From assembly GCA_029204045.2 (NCBI GenBank), contig CM055067.1, positions 22,952,838-23,016,837 on the forward strand: a stretch of 64,000 nt of DNA. Direction: 5' to 3'. Under the pieces are notes generated by a model. The model was not told where the DNA came from, did no database searches, and worked only from the letters and a program-made list of their open reading frames with translations. Both the position numbers and the translations under genes were made by a program. The stretch comes from Tillandsia leiboldiana (lineage: Eukaryota; Streptophyta; Magnoliopsida; Poales; Bromeliaceae). Shown in pieces: positions 21,705-34,492 of this stretch (position 1 is the first letter of the stretch; each line of letters starts with the position of its first letter).

Positions 21705-24700
21705 TGTAATGATCCGGACTTTTGCAAATTGCGGAGTTCTGGTGAAAACAGGCTTGAAGGACTATTCTTTTGGTCCCGGTGAAGTTTCAAGCTAGTGGAG
21801 TGTTTTCGGTGCAGGTTCGATGTGAAAATGAAAATAAAAGAATATTGGGTCTGGAACTGGTGACTGAAAATAGTCAAGAGATAACTTTGGATAAGTCCGA
21901 ATTGGGTTCCGAGCAAGGAATTAAGTATCCATCCGTGCCTTACGGCACGGAGCGAATACGTATCGTGCCACCAATTAGGCGGGACGGAACAGGGGGGTCT
22001 CTCTTGGCCCTCCTGTGCCGCGATACTCTCTGAGTATCGAACGAGACAGAGCGATACCCAGAGAGTATCACGGTACGTGCCGCTGCGTGCCCACACAGGC
22101 ACAGAGTGTTTTTAATTTTTTTTTTTTACTTCAACCTTTTGTATTTTTTGGTTTCTTGTATAGACCTTTATCCCTCTCTCAACTATTTTCTTCTTTTCAC
22201 TTCTACCTTTTCTTCTATTCTGCGCTTTCTTTTCTTTCCTCTTACATCTCTTACTCTATTTTTTTCCTTTCTATTCTTTTTTTTTTCCTTTTTTCTCATA
22301 ATTTTTTTTTTAGTTTTTCCTTTCAATCTCTTATTATTTTTTGATTACTTTGATCTTAAAAGAAAAAGTAAAGAAATAGTAAAATCGAAGATCTACTTAT
22401 TAGGTAAGTCAAGAAATTTACAACTTCATTTTTTTTTCCATACATTTAGAATATATTTAACTTGTAAAGTTTATTTTGTAAAGAAATATGAAATTATAAA
22501 AAATTTTATTAACAATTTACAAAAATCTGAAAATATATCCACTTGATTTAATCATTATATGGTCCATTTTTTTTTTTTTTTGTACGGATTTAGTATTTTG
22601 TGCGAGATTTAAGATATTCTTAACTTTGAAACTTTTATTATTAGATTTAGAAATATAAGACTTCTAATAAAATCGAAAACTAAATAGAAGCAATTGATAT
22701 TTGAATTTGCTTAATGTATATGTCATATGGTTTAATGTTAAATTTTCATAAATAAATTGCACAAGTTTTCTTATTTAAATTTAAAAAAAATTAATTTTCT
22801 TGGCTGAACTTACAAATTTTTCATAAATTTTTTAAAAAAATTAATTTTCTCGGATTTATATTTTATAATTTTTAAAATTCTAAAAAATAAAAGATAAAAA
22901 AAAAAATTTAAAAGTAAACCAATTTTTATTATTGCTTAATTTATTCATAGTATGGTTTATTATTAAATTTTTATGGACAGATTTTATAATTTTTTTAAAA
23001 CTTTTAGAAAAAATAAATTTCTTTAATTTTTTATAAATATTTTATAAAATTTGAAAATGAAAAGAAACTATCAGTGCACTTTAGGTTTCATTCTAGTTTA
23101 GTTTAGTTATTATATGATTTTTCATCTAATCAATACGAATGGATCTTGCAAATTTTTATAAAAATGTAAAGAAAAAATAATTTTCTTTATGTGCTCTAGT
23201 TGTATTTAACTTTACCTATAAAGAAGACTACTACTATATTAAGCTATTAACTAGTAAGTTAGTAAGCTATTATTGACATTAGATGAAGACAAATCAATAC
23301 ATAGCCAAAATTTATAAATATTACTTTAAAATTTTTAAAATAACATTTTAAAGCTTTATTGGACAGAAAAAACTAAAATAAGACTGTGCCAAAGCGTACC
23401 ACTAGGAGGTTGTGCGTGCCCGTTAGCACGCAAGCGTGCCATATGTCGGCACGCAAGCGTGCCTGTGCCGTATCGTGCCAGGCAACGGCCGGCACACCCC
23501 CGTGCCACGACACTTTAATCCTTGGTTCCGAGGGTTTTGGAACAATTAGGAGAGTGTTGGGATCCTAAGGAGTAAATTTGAAAATTTTTCGAAGAGGCAA
23601 ATCTGGGTCTTGGGGGTTTAGGGTCCGGACCTTGAAGGCAGGGTTCAGACCTTCCTTGTGAAATTTGGAGTTGGGCCTTTGGGGTTCGAACCCTGTGGGG
23701 TTTCTTAAAAGGGACCTTCATCATTTCACTTGAGAGAGGGGTGGGGTTTCTTAAAAGGGACCCTCCTCTCCTTATTTCTTTCTCCCCCTCTTTTCTTTTT
23801 CCTCTGTATGCACGTACGTCCCTCTCGTTTTCTCTCGTCTCTCTCTTTTCTTCGCCGAAACTCGACGCCCCGGTGGAGTTTGACCTTGGGAGTTGCGTGG
23901 AGGTGTTGGATCGAGCTATCGGCATGCGTAGGAGCTCGGCGAGCTTCGCAGCCACGGTAAGGGTTTATGGTTTCAAGCTCGGATTTTAGTAAATTTTTTA
24001 GAATTAGTATCCTTGCGTCCCTTAGATGTTTCTACGCTAGTTTAATCGTAGATTCTTTGCGTATTTCGGAGAAATTTCGAGTAAAAGAGGATCTATGACA
24101 TGTTTAGGATTTTCATGGATTTTGAGGTTTTCGACCCAAATTGATTGGTCTTTTCTCTAATTGAAGGTTAGAGAGGAACCCCAGGCAACTTTGATTAGAA
24201 GAACGACGAGTGTAGGCGAGCGATTTTGCGATGCGGGCCGAAAACGTCGCGGTATCATTTGCTAGTGCTCCATGGTAAGCGAATCGCCACGGGGGTCCGA
24301 TTGCAAGTGTCTATGAGCAATTGGAGGCAATTTCAGGTGGGTGGTTTTTTTCGAATTGGATGATGTCTTTCTATGTCTAAATTCCTATATTGTATCCTAT
24401 ATGTACATGAGGCATTTGATGCATGTAGGGTTAGTGTTGGGTGAGTGATCGCAATTCCTAGCGTGCTTATAAGTCCGGATTAGGTGACATGGGCCAATAA
24501 TCCAAGAAGTGGAATGCATGAGAATTGGGTCAGTTCAAGAACAAAAACCCTAGTATTGCATTAAAAGATTAGTGTGGAACCTAAAAAACAAGTGATGAAA
24601 ACTAGGTGACAACTTAGGGTTGAACAGAACCAAGTGATGACGACATAGATAGAGTGGCATCTGTTATGTAGAGTGATAGCTGCATTAGTATTGTACAGAA

Positions 24701-25673
24701 CCCTCGGTTGAATTAGATACTAGGGATGGTTGATTCCCTAGAGTAGTGTCATTGTGATAGGGTGAGTCCTATAGATCGGTTACATTGTTATTGTACAGAG
24801 TCATGGAGGAGATGGACGCTAGGGTTGATAGTTTCCCTATGTTAGCGCCGTCGTGGTTTGGTGCGTCCTTTAGATCGGAGGACAGGATCATACTCATATA
24901 GTCTGTTTCGGCTCGAGGAGGTCGCTCCTCCTCAGCAGTGTACTCCGGAGTGTCACAGTTATGGAGTTGTGATATATTCCCTAGCAGACGACCCCTAGAG
25001 TGGTGATAGTTTATCCGGGCTTAGTGATGTGAGTTTGGTCTGACGAGAGACGAGCACGATGATTGGGTCATGAGACAGTAGGTTGTGTCGAGTTCAACAT
25101 TAATGCATATTGGCAAGGCATAGAGTAGTGTTTCTTTTTATCTGCATAGTATAGTAGTTTACAGTTTTCCTTATCTATCTACTTATGCTTTAATTAGATC
25201 TAGTGGGAGAGGCGTCCAGGTCAGGGCCGAACCCACTGGGAACTTCTTTTAGTTCTCACCCCCGTGTTTTATAGGTTCTTTCTCGAGCGGCGCGGTAGCG
25301 TGGGCGAGGGCGTAGTGCAGTAGATAGCACCCCACCAGGTTGAGACCCAGCTAGAAGTACCCTTCGTCAATGAGTAGCCAGCATCGAAAAAATGTAAAGG
25401 AATTAAATTGTAATAATATTTATGTTGTATAAAGAGAAGAGAAAAATGTAAGAAAAATGTAAATGTGTATGTCTGTGACGAACGTGTGTAATAGCTAGTT
25501 GTCTATTTTTTTTGTACTAATCTTTCGCAATCCTTGTATGAAATTGGTTCCGTGTGGGAACATCTTGATTTGTACTGTTTGTGACGCCTTGGGCGGACAT
25601 GAAAAATTCTGCCCGTTCGGCAGTCTGTCCGCGTGCCCGAACCGACCAAATTGGCGGGTCTCGGGGCGTGACA
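21705..25673 (+). mobile_element. Solo LTR of Ty3/gypsy family C
   Basis: It starts TGTAATGATCCGG, ends TCTCGGGGCGTGACA and is flanked by CTCCC on both sides (21700-21704 and 25674-25678). There is no internal coding region, so it is a solo LTR left by recombination. Without the 1.6-kb MITE inside it the LTR is about 2.35 kb. It shares GTGTCTATGAGCAATTGG and the 3' end with LTR-B, showing that the families are related. The C/T-rich tract at 23750-23880 is comparable in position to the transcription-start region of LTR-B. Confidence 0.92.
21914..23524 (+). mobile_element. hAT-type non-autonomous element, 1.61 kb, inside LTR-C
   Basis: It starts CAAGGAATTAAGTATCC and ends CTTTAATCCTTG, with the perfect 8-bp duplication GTTCCGAG at 21906-21913 and 23525-23532. 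It is closely similar to the copies at 15182 and 9404 and has no transposase. Confidence 0.95.
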
Positions 25674-28209
25674 CTCCCGCATGCCGACAATCTCCTTCTG
25701 GCAGCGGCTTTAAGCTTTTGGTCTCCAGCGTCCCTTTTCGATGTTGCGGCGATTACTGGTCTTCGTCCGCATGGTATTGTTCTTTCTCTGGCTTTTAATC
25801 CTGCTGGGGCTGCCGAGTTTGATGCTCTCTTAGACCCAAAGATAGACCTCGCCTACTCCAAGTTTATGAAGAGGTTCGTGGGTCAGCTCTTGGTTGCTCG
25901 ATTCCATATACTTTGGGTCAGCCTATAGATATTTTGGATCTACTTTCGAGTTTTTTTTGCCGAAGAAGGTCTTCCTGTTGTTTGATGGTCGCCATTGGGA
26001 GAACGGTGAGCTGGTCCTGCTTGGTTCACGAAGAGATTTGAACATATCCAGAACCAGCAGGATTTCCCCGAATTCCTTTAGCGTATTGAGATTTGGTATG
26101 ATTTTTCGGCGGCCAGAGATTTACATGTCGGCTTGAAGAGCCGATCTACTTTTTTGCTGAGCATCGAGGTCTATTGTACTCATTTTGTAACTTGGTAATT
26201 TGGTTTAATTCAAGCACTTCCTGCTCCGTCCAGGTTTTTCATCAGTAATACCTATCGGACTCGCCTTGTTGCCAAATGAGTGGCCGAGGTAGATCGTATT
26301 ACAGAGAAAAGTTCTTGGGACTTTTTCCCTGTCGCCTTTCAGCTATCTTTGAAGGAACTATTTGAGAAATTATATACTCGTTTCTGGGATGATTTCAAGA
26401 AGGTTTTATTTGCACTTGGTCCCAAGAACCGCATTCGATAATTTATGCTCACTTTAGATTCTCTACCGAGTACTTACAACTGAAGATACTACTACTTTCT
26501 AGCTTTCTTTTCTTCCTTCGGTTCTTTTCCATAATTTTCTAGTTTTATTTCAGTTGGCTTATCTAAAGGTAAAGAAACCGTAGCTGACTTTCCCGAAGCA
26601 TCGGGCGATGAATCTGACGAGGATCGCTCTTTTAGAGTTTCAAGAGTAAAATTCTTTTGTCATTTCTTTCTTTCTCTTATTTGAGTAGCCCGTACTCATC
26701 TTTCAGGCGCTTCGGATTAGAGAACGGTCATCATGAAATCCTTCTCGGGCACCTAGTAAGCGTCAGGCCAAGAAATAGGTTCCTCTTTTGCCTCACATGA
26801 AGCACAAAACATTAACTTTTCGTGCTTCTTGCACCACATAAGAGGAGGAAATTCATGCGGAAGAGCTTCTAGAGGCTCAAGGAATGGTGGACTTGATGAT
26901 TCAAGAACATCAGCGGCAAGAAGCTGCTGCTCCTTCGCAATCTCAGCTGAGGAAGTTCAAAAGAAAGTTGTTCTTTCTTCCTTTCTTCCCACTTTGGCCG
27001 AAGAAAATATTCGGCCTTTTGAGTCAATACCAGAAGGAAGTCCTCAAATTACTTTATAGGAAATGATGGCTCAGCATCAGTGTTAAGAAGTTGATAGCCT
27101 CCAAATCAAGAAAGAATCTGGGCTTCCAAGTAAAACTCCGGCGGGAATCGCCGAGGCAGAAGTCGGCATGAAAACTCAAGAAGAATTACTTCGCAGAGAA
27201 AATTGGGCTAAATGGGAAGCCCATAAACTTAAGAAGAAGCAAAAGAAAGAAAAGAAGAAGCGGGCTGAGAAAAAGAAGAAAACAGAGGAAGAAAAAATAA
27301 GAAGAGAATAGGAAGGAAAAAAAAAAGAAATTAGAGGAAAATAAGAAAACAGAAGAAGAAGGCACAAAAGAAAAAGATGGTATGACTATCGCTCCTCAGG
27401 AGATTGCCTCTCCAAGTCCTTTGGTTGGTGATGATGATACTTCTTCTCCAGAGTCATCAGCCGATGTCAGAATAAAGGTGGGAGTAGTGCCTTTAGATTC
27501 TTGCTGAAGGTTTGCCTGTCTTGGCCCAAGATTCAAGCAAACTCAAAAGGTTGGAGAGTCTTCTTGATGATCTTGTGACTCCAACTGGGCAGTTATCTTC
27601 TTCTCCATTAGAGCAGCGCTTTGTTGCAGCTCTTATGGTTCATCTTAAATCTTTTTTTTCTTGGCAACACACTCTTCTTGCCGAAAATAATTTTCGTGAC
27701 TTTTTTTTTTTTTTTCTTTTAATACTAATAATGGAAAGGCCCTTGATCTGGCTGGCCCCATTACTGATTCTTATGAGGATAAGGATGTCATTAATAATTG
27801 AATTGAAGCTTTTCGGCAAGAAAGTAATTGCCTGAGGCAAAAGTTAGCCGAAGTTGATCAAGCTTTGGCCGCTGCTATCGAACAACTTGTGATTGCTCAG
27901 GAGGATTATGAGGCCAAAATAGTAGTAGGAAAGGAGGCTTATGACGAATTTTCTAATCTCCAGAAAATTCATTCCTCTATGAAGCGAAGAAGAAGAATAG
28001 TTGCAGAAGCTCAAACTTTGTTGGAGATTGAATGGAAAAGCCTTGCGGACTTTCTTAATCATTTGGTTTAGTTTGATTCAGCTTTTGTATTTTTATCATT
28101 TGGTTTAGTTTGATTCAACTTTTGTATTTTTTATTCTTCTTGTAAATGTATTTTTTGTATTCTTTCCTCATTCATTTTTCCTATGAGGAAGAATAATATT
28201 TTTTCAAAT

Positions 28210-31200
28210 AATTTTCATTGATCGGCTTATCTTTTTTCGATACTTCCAAAGTTTGTAGACAATAGGCATTTTCCCTTGTAATTTGGAAAATTTGAAATGG
28301 TCCTTCTCAATTTGGAGACAATTTTCCATTCAATCGGCTCCTTTTTTCAATTGGTAATACTAATTTCAACACTAAGTCTCCAACATTAAAGGACTAAAGC
28401 TTCACTGTTTTGTTATATGCTTTCATGATTCGACTCTGATACGCTTTCATGTGATACAGCGTTTTCAACCGAACTTCATTTACTTCATCTAATTCTTCGT
28501 CCATTTAGGGTTTATATTACTCAGCAAATAATTTTTCTTGATTCTCAACTCTTAAGGACGGGATCATAATTTCGGCAGGTAATACAACTTCATGCCCGTA
28601 TACTAGCCGAAATGGAGTTACTCCATTTGTAGTCTTGATGGATGTTTAGCATGCCCATAGTACTTAGGAGAGTTTTTCATCCCATTTTCTTGGGTGTCTC
28701 CCAATATGCTGTTTCACCAAGTTTATGATAATTTTATTCGTCGTCTCGGCCTGTCCATTGGCCTGAGTATAATATAGAGACGAATTTAAAAGTTCGATTC
28801 GTTTTGACTCTAAAAATCTTGTGAATTGTTCTTCGGTAAACAATGTTCCTTGATCGGCTGTGATGGTATCTGGAATTTTAAAGCAATGTATCAGGAATCC
28901 TCTATAAAGTTAATTATGTCTTTCTGAGTGACCTGTCGCGTAGGTCTTCTACCCATTTGGTGAAATAATCCACGACCACTATTAAAAACTTATGATCAAT
29001 TGATAAACTCGGCTGAATTTCTGTTATTAAATCCATGGCCCATCCTTTAAATAGCCATGGTTTAAGAATAGTGTGCATTTCTGCTGCTGGTACTCTTTGA
29101 ACCGGTGCATGAAATTGACATTCTGGACAACTTCTTGCATAATTAAATGCATGTTTGGCCAATAATAACCTAAATGCTGAATTGTCCATGTTAATTTTCT
29201 ACCGGCTACTCCACAAAGGCCTTCATGTACCTCACCCATGACCAACATAGATTCTTTGGTTCCTAAGCATTTCAATAGCACTTCATCAGCCATTCTTTTA
29301 TATAATTGTCCATCAAGAAGACAATAACCAAGTGTCTTTTTTAGCTCTCTACAGCTTAGCTATTTGGATTGTTTAAATATTCTATTATAGGTTGTCTCTA
29401 ATCAGTAGCAGTTGTGATTAGTGCAACCATCATCGACTCTCGCACATACACTGATGGTAGAATTCTTCTTTGAATTTCTACCGGGCTTGAACCTATCGAC
29501 TCTTTATATCCTGAAGCCGATCGAGCCAATTCATTTGCTTTTTCATTTTCGTCTCTTGATAGGTGTACTAGTTCCACATCTTTGAATTCACTAGGTAATT
29601 CTATCATCTTAGGTAATCCTGAAGATTAGAACTCTTGCATTGGTATTCTCCCATTACTTGTTTCACAACAATTTGGGAATCTTTGATTGCTCTTACACTT
29701 TGTGCACCTAAATCTTTTAATATTTCAAGGCCGATGATTAGTGCTTTGTACTAGGCCTGGTTGTTAGAATAATCGTCCATGGTTGAAGACCGACATAGTC
29801 TAAAATCGGTTCCTCGACCTCAACACATAGATGATCAGCTAGAAAATTGGCTATAGCCGGACCCTTGATAGCTTTGGTCGGCACATAATTTAGAGAGAAT
29901 TCAAACAATGCAAGTACCCATTGCCCTATTCTTTTCCTCAGCACTGGTTTTGACAACATGTGCTTGATTAAATCGTTCTTACAAATAACCGAAACCTCAA
30001 TAGGCAACATGTAATATCTGAGTTTTGTGCAAGCGTAATATAATGCTAGACATAATATTTTTATTGCCGAATATCATTTTTCGGTTTCTAGTAATCGCCT
30101 AGTCAGGTACTAGACTGCTTGTTTTTCTTTTAGTTCATTTTCTTGAACTAACAAGCATCCTAAATTCTCCTCGGCAGCCGACACGCAATTTTAGTGGCTG
30201 ACCATGCCGGGGTGGAATTAGAACCGGAGGCTTTATGAGATATCTTTTGATATCGTTAAACGACTTCTGATGTTCTTCAGTCCATATTAATTCCTCTTGA
30301 TTTTTCAGCCCAAATAATGAAGTGAATACTTCTATTCTATCGACTAAATTTGATATGAACCGTCTCATATAGTTTATTTTTTCCAATAAACTTTGTAATT
30401 CCTTCTTGGTTTTTGGCGGAGGTAATTCAATAATCGCCTTCGCTTTGTTTCTATCAATTTTGATTCCTCTTTGATGGACCAAGAATCCAAGAAAATTACC
30501 AGCCGATACACCAAACGCGCACTTCAAAGGATTCATTTTCAATTTGTATTTCCTCATCCTTTCGAAGGCTTGTTCTAGGTCGGCTCAATGATTGACTTGA
30601 GATTTTGATTTGACGATAATGTCCGTCAATATACACTTCAACTTTTTCGCCGATTAAGTCATGGAAAATAAAATTCATTGCCCTTTGGTTGGTTGCTTCG
30701 GTATTTTTTAAGCCGAAAGGCATCACTACCCACTCAAAAATTTCAATTGAACCTGGGCATCTAATAGTCGTTTTTGGAATAACATCTTCGGTTATGAATA
30801 TCTGGTTATAGCCAGTGTGACTATTCATGAAAGACAAAATTTCAAGTCCAGCTACGGCATCCACCAATATATCGGATATTGGCATAGGATATTCATCCTT
30901 AGGGGTAGCTATATTCAAGTTCCTGAAATCAATGCAAACTCTTGAGTTTGCCATTCTTCTTTCGTACCAGAACTATATTAGATAACCAGTCAATATAACG
31001 AGCTGCTCTAATAAATCCGACCCTTACAAGATTTTCAATTTCATTCTTAATTTGCAGTACAACACTCGGCTCAAACCTATGAGCTAGTTGCTTAAAAGGC
31101 CTAAATCCTTTTTTAATCGGTAGTCTATATTCTACAATCTTTCGGTTTAGTTCTGGCATCTCGTTGTAACTCTAGGTGAAACAATTCTTGTATCGCTTTA

Positions 31201-32190
31201 GGATATTTACAAAATCCTTTTGATGCTCAGCTGAAAGCTTGGTGCTGATAAAGGTCGGTCGCTTGTTGCAGTCTGATCCTAAATCCATTAGAGGATCCTA
31301 AACCTCTTTGCCTGTCTTGATTGGCGATTCTTCAAACTCGGTGATTTTTTGTTTGGGCTTGTCATTCCTAGTCGAACTCTTGATTTCGCGTGTTTTGTTT
31401 CCTTCGGCTTCCTGAGTCGAATTACTTTCATCGGCTTTAATAGCCAAACTTCCTAGTATGCCGGCCCCCTTGGCCGGCTCTTCTTTCCGAGGTTCCTTCA
31501 GGATATTGGCTCTTGGCTCTTTGTTTTCCATTTGAGTCACAGTGGCGGTCTTTCGTTTGTCGCTAGGACCTCTATTTCATTACGCAGTATCAGCTATTCT
31601 CCGTCCTCTGTCACTCGGACGAAAGAGATTTGGTCCGAGTCAGTTTCGGCCCAATCCACATGGCCGATACTCTCCATACTGATGCTTACAATTTGCAGAC
31701 TTTCCTCGACCGCAATCTCTTTAATCTTCTTCCCAACCTGTTATAGGAATTTCCTATGGCGGGTTGAAGGTATACACTCATTGGCGCGTACCCAGTCATG
31801 CTCGAGTAGTAAATTGTAGTGACTATTGGCGTCCACTATAAAGAAAGCCGTTCGAAGGGTCTTTGATCTCACTGTTAGCTCGGTGGTGAGAACCCCTCTT
31901 ACTTGTTGACCATTTTTCGTAAAATCGGTCATTGTGGTGTTGGTCGGCTTTAATTCGTCCATATCCTTGCCCAACTTATTAAAGAAAGAAGTGGGCATCA
32001 CATTCACTATGGCCCCTCCATCGACCATGACTCGGCATACAGTTCGACCTTCGATTAGGGCCTTGATGTATAAAGGCCTCACAAATCTTGCTTGCAAGGC
32101 CGACGGTTTGCTGAACACCGCTTGGTTGGCCTTGACCTTGTCTTCAAGCTGGAACTGGGCTATGCTCAGCTCTTCTTCATATTGAGACTT
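28210..32190 (-). pseudogene. Tat pol: protease, reverse transcriptase, RNase H, integrase (broken)
   Basis: Protease lies at 32118-31741 with the active-site region VMVDGGAIVNVMP. Reverse transcriptase covers 31159-30500, including GFIRAARYIDWLSNIVLVRKK and the downstream MPFGLKNTEA motif; the YxDD region is degraded (VYIDGHY). RNase H with LNYVPTKAIKGPAIANFLAD is at 30010-29738. A second RNase-H-like stretch (ELVHLSRDENEKANELAR) is at 29607-29398. Integrase lies at 29293-28500, with a Cys/His region, MDLITEIQPS...VVVDYFTKWVE and TQANGQAE. Frameshifts and stops occur throughout, so the protein is not functional. The 28059-28130 region at its far end has a short tandem duplication. Confidence 0.85.
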
Positions 32191-32229
32191 TCGCCTGAAA
32201 AGAGATCAGTAGAGTATAAACCATATTTA

Positions 32230-34175
32230 CTTTAGCCGAATTCTCCTTTGTCGAGTTTTTTTTTGGTTCGGGGTTTCTTCTCATCTGATCCCTTTTCCTT
32301 TCCATCAGTTGGAGACTCCTCCGGTTTAACTTTCCTCTCTTTAGCTGGCCATTGTTCGCGTTTGGCGATGGCCTCCAAAGAAGAAATTCTTTCTTTCGGC
32401 TCCTTTTGGAAGTCTTTCTTCGTTGGCTTCTCGGCAGCCGATCGAACCACCTTAGACTTTAACCAAGGCAAGGTGTTGGAGCTACCTGCCTCGGCATCAT
32501 TTTTCATAGGCTGCGAGGAAAGCTTCTGCTTAGGCTGTTTCCACGTATTCAGCCTCTTTCCCTTCCCTTTTTCCCAGTGTTGCCGCATCTCGGATAGAAT
32601 CCGTTGTTGCCGGTGTTTCTGGGTTTTGTCATGACTAGCCTATACCACCTGGCCGATCCCCTCGCAGTAAACTGCTGATTCGCTGACACGTATGCCGGTG
32701 TCTTAACCATTCTGAGATGATTCTTTAAAATCTCGCGTCTCTTCCATGGTCTTGGCCAAGGCTGAATGCTGAGCTCATTTACTTATCGACGACCGAGGGT
32801 TTCGATCTTGGTCTTAGTCATCTCGATAAACTCGGGCTCAGGTCTCGGCCTATCCCACATGGGCTGATAAACTCGGGCTCAGGTCTCAGTTGAAAAGGCA
32901 CTAACTGTTGCTAGGGATGTCAACGGCTCAGATTCGGGGCGGATTTTTAAAAACCCGAACCCGAACCCGACTATCAAATCCGAAACCCGAACCCGAACCC
33001 GAACCCGAACCCGAACCCAAAAATCCGAACTCGAAAATTCAATTCTAAATCCAAAAATAATATTTAACAAATTTGAAAGCATATTACACTAAAATCTAAT
33101 TTTTTAAATACATATTCAAGTACAACATTAAACATTCATGCCATATAAAATAAAAAAATTCTATTTTTTTTTTAATTTTTTTTTTTATTATTTAACAACC
33201 CATAAGACTAGCAGTTAAGAGTTAAGAGATTAAAGTTTAAAAAAATAAAAAAAAACAAATAGACATGAAAAAAAAAACTCATATATAAAAAAAATCTGAC
33301 CTTTTTCTCTTCTAGATTTTGAATTTGTAATTGGTTCTTGTCTTCTTGAGTTTGTGGAGAAAAATACCTCTAGGAGTGGGGAGTAGGGAGTGGAGAGTGG
33401 GGAGAGAGGAAAAGAGCAAAGAGAGAGACCATCTCTTCTTTTGTTATTTAGGGTTTGGGTTATAAAGTATAAGGATCTCTCTTAGCCCTTAGATTGAGAT
33501 CTAATGGCCTAAATTTTTTTATATATCATATCATATAAAATTTATTCGGGTTCGGGTTCGGTTTTTTTTTATATCCATATCCGAATTCGAATTCGTTGGA
33601 CTTTTTTTTCATATATCCATATCCAAATTCATATCCATTTACATCAGGTTAAATCTGCACCGTTCGGGTTCAGATTCGGATAAAATACGGGTATCCGTAT
33701 CCATTTACATGCCTAACTGTTGCTGCGACATATTTACTGTAGTCACAGCCATAAGGTACTGCGCCAACACTACCTGAGCCGCAGGATTAATAGCCGGGGG
33801 ATTCGCCTGATATATATTTTGCCCCCTAGGCTGATTTAAGTTTGGGGGCCCCTGAGATCTTCCGGCTATTTGCTTGTTGCGGGTCAGGTCCGATCCGAGC
33901 TATTTCTCATTTGAGGCCATGACCGCGGCCAACACCACATCTAAGCGAGTAATACCCTGTTGAGTACTCTGGTCAAGACTATTCAAAACACGTGTCATTT
34001 GTGTGAGTGTTTGAGCTAGATTCGGCTCTTGCGGGGCCGAATATTCGCTACTTTCAACAACTGAAGATGGTGGCACCGATTAGGCACTTGAGCCTGCGAC
34101 GCCATCGACTGGCTTATTCCTAGTTGTTCTGGGAACATTCCTGCTTCGTAGGTGAAGCGATTGGTCGCTAGACAT
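32230..34175 (-). pseudogene. Tat gag region (broken, carries a hAT insertion)
   Basis: A start codon at 34175 (MSSDQSLHLRSR) follows the primer site by about 35 bp. The frame is soon interrupted, and a hAT element occupies 32912-33715. The distal part (32588-32232) is Lys/Glu-rich (KKDFQKEPKER, KKPRTKKKLDKG), as common near the end of Tat gag. No clear zinc knuckle was identified, so the assignment rests mainly on position between primer site and protease. Confidence 0.6.
32912..33715. mobile_element. hAT-type element with TAGG termini and (GAACCC)n
   Basis: The ends are TAGGGATGTCAACGG and CATTTACATGCCTA (inverted, imperfect), flanked by the perfect 8-bp duplication ACTGTTGC (32904-32911 and 33716-33723). 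Near the left end CCCGAA repeats several times, and near the right end the inverse GGGTTC motif recurs, giving long imperfect subterminal inverted repeats. It contains no transposase and belongs to a different subfamily from the CAAGG elements. Confidence 0.88.
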
Positions 34176-34210
34176 TGTAATATGAAAAGGAGGATATATA
34201 CTTGATAGTC

Positions 34211-34229
34211 CCAACGGGAGTGCCAAAAA
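34211..34229 (-). other. Predicted primer-binding site of the Tat element
   Basis: On the minus strand the bases directly after the 5' LTR read TTTTTGGCACTCCCGTTGGG. The TGGC start right after the LTR is typical of a primer site. I could not assign the tRNA. Confidence 0.5.
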
Positions 34230-34492
34230 TTGTCTGGATAGAAGGTGTCCTAAATCGAGTCCCGCGATCAAGGTCTAACTTGTCTTCTTGAGATGGATCA
34301 TTCTCTGGATTGACCCTCGAATGCGCCATATTTTTAAAGATCAAGCGATTAGGCTGATGAGTTATCCGCTCAATCGTATTCTAATCAAATGATCCGAAGA
34401 AAATCGAGAATAAGTAGACTCGGTTTTATCAAAGACTCAACTTAAGGAGCCGAATCAATTATATTGAGAACCGGGGAAACTTGAGCTACAAG

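Larger units (their letters stand above)
21368..28071 (+). pseudogene. Antisense ORF of the Tat element: plant mobile domain plus C-terminal coiled coil (broken)
   Basis: The frame starts ATG at 21368 (MVSSWIPFW), opposite to gag-pol. After FAWLNRVQ...GLWREIEIYEAIQLSR it is split by the solo LTR at 21705-25673. Across the duplicated CTCCC the frame continues with LLLAAALSFW and then DVAAITGLRPHG, the most recognisable plant-mobile-domain motif. Later parts (26.9-28.07 kb) encode a Lys/Glu-rich stretch and a predicted coiled coil (LAEVDQALAAAIEQL, IVAEAQTLLEIEW). Several stops and frameshifts are present. The domain occurs in plant transposons and in MAIN-like host genes. Its role in Tat elements is unknown to me. 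Confidence 0.75.

Noticed and set aside
32953..33020. Interstitial telomere repeat
   Set aside because: The unit is CCCGAA (6 bp), not the plant telomeric CCCTAAA, and it belongs to a hAT subterminal region.
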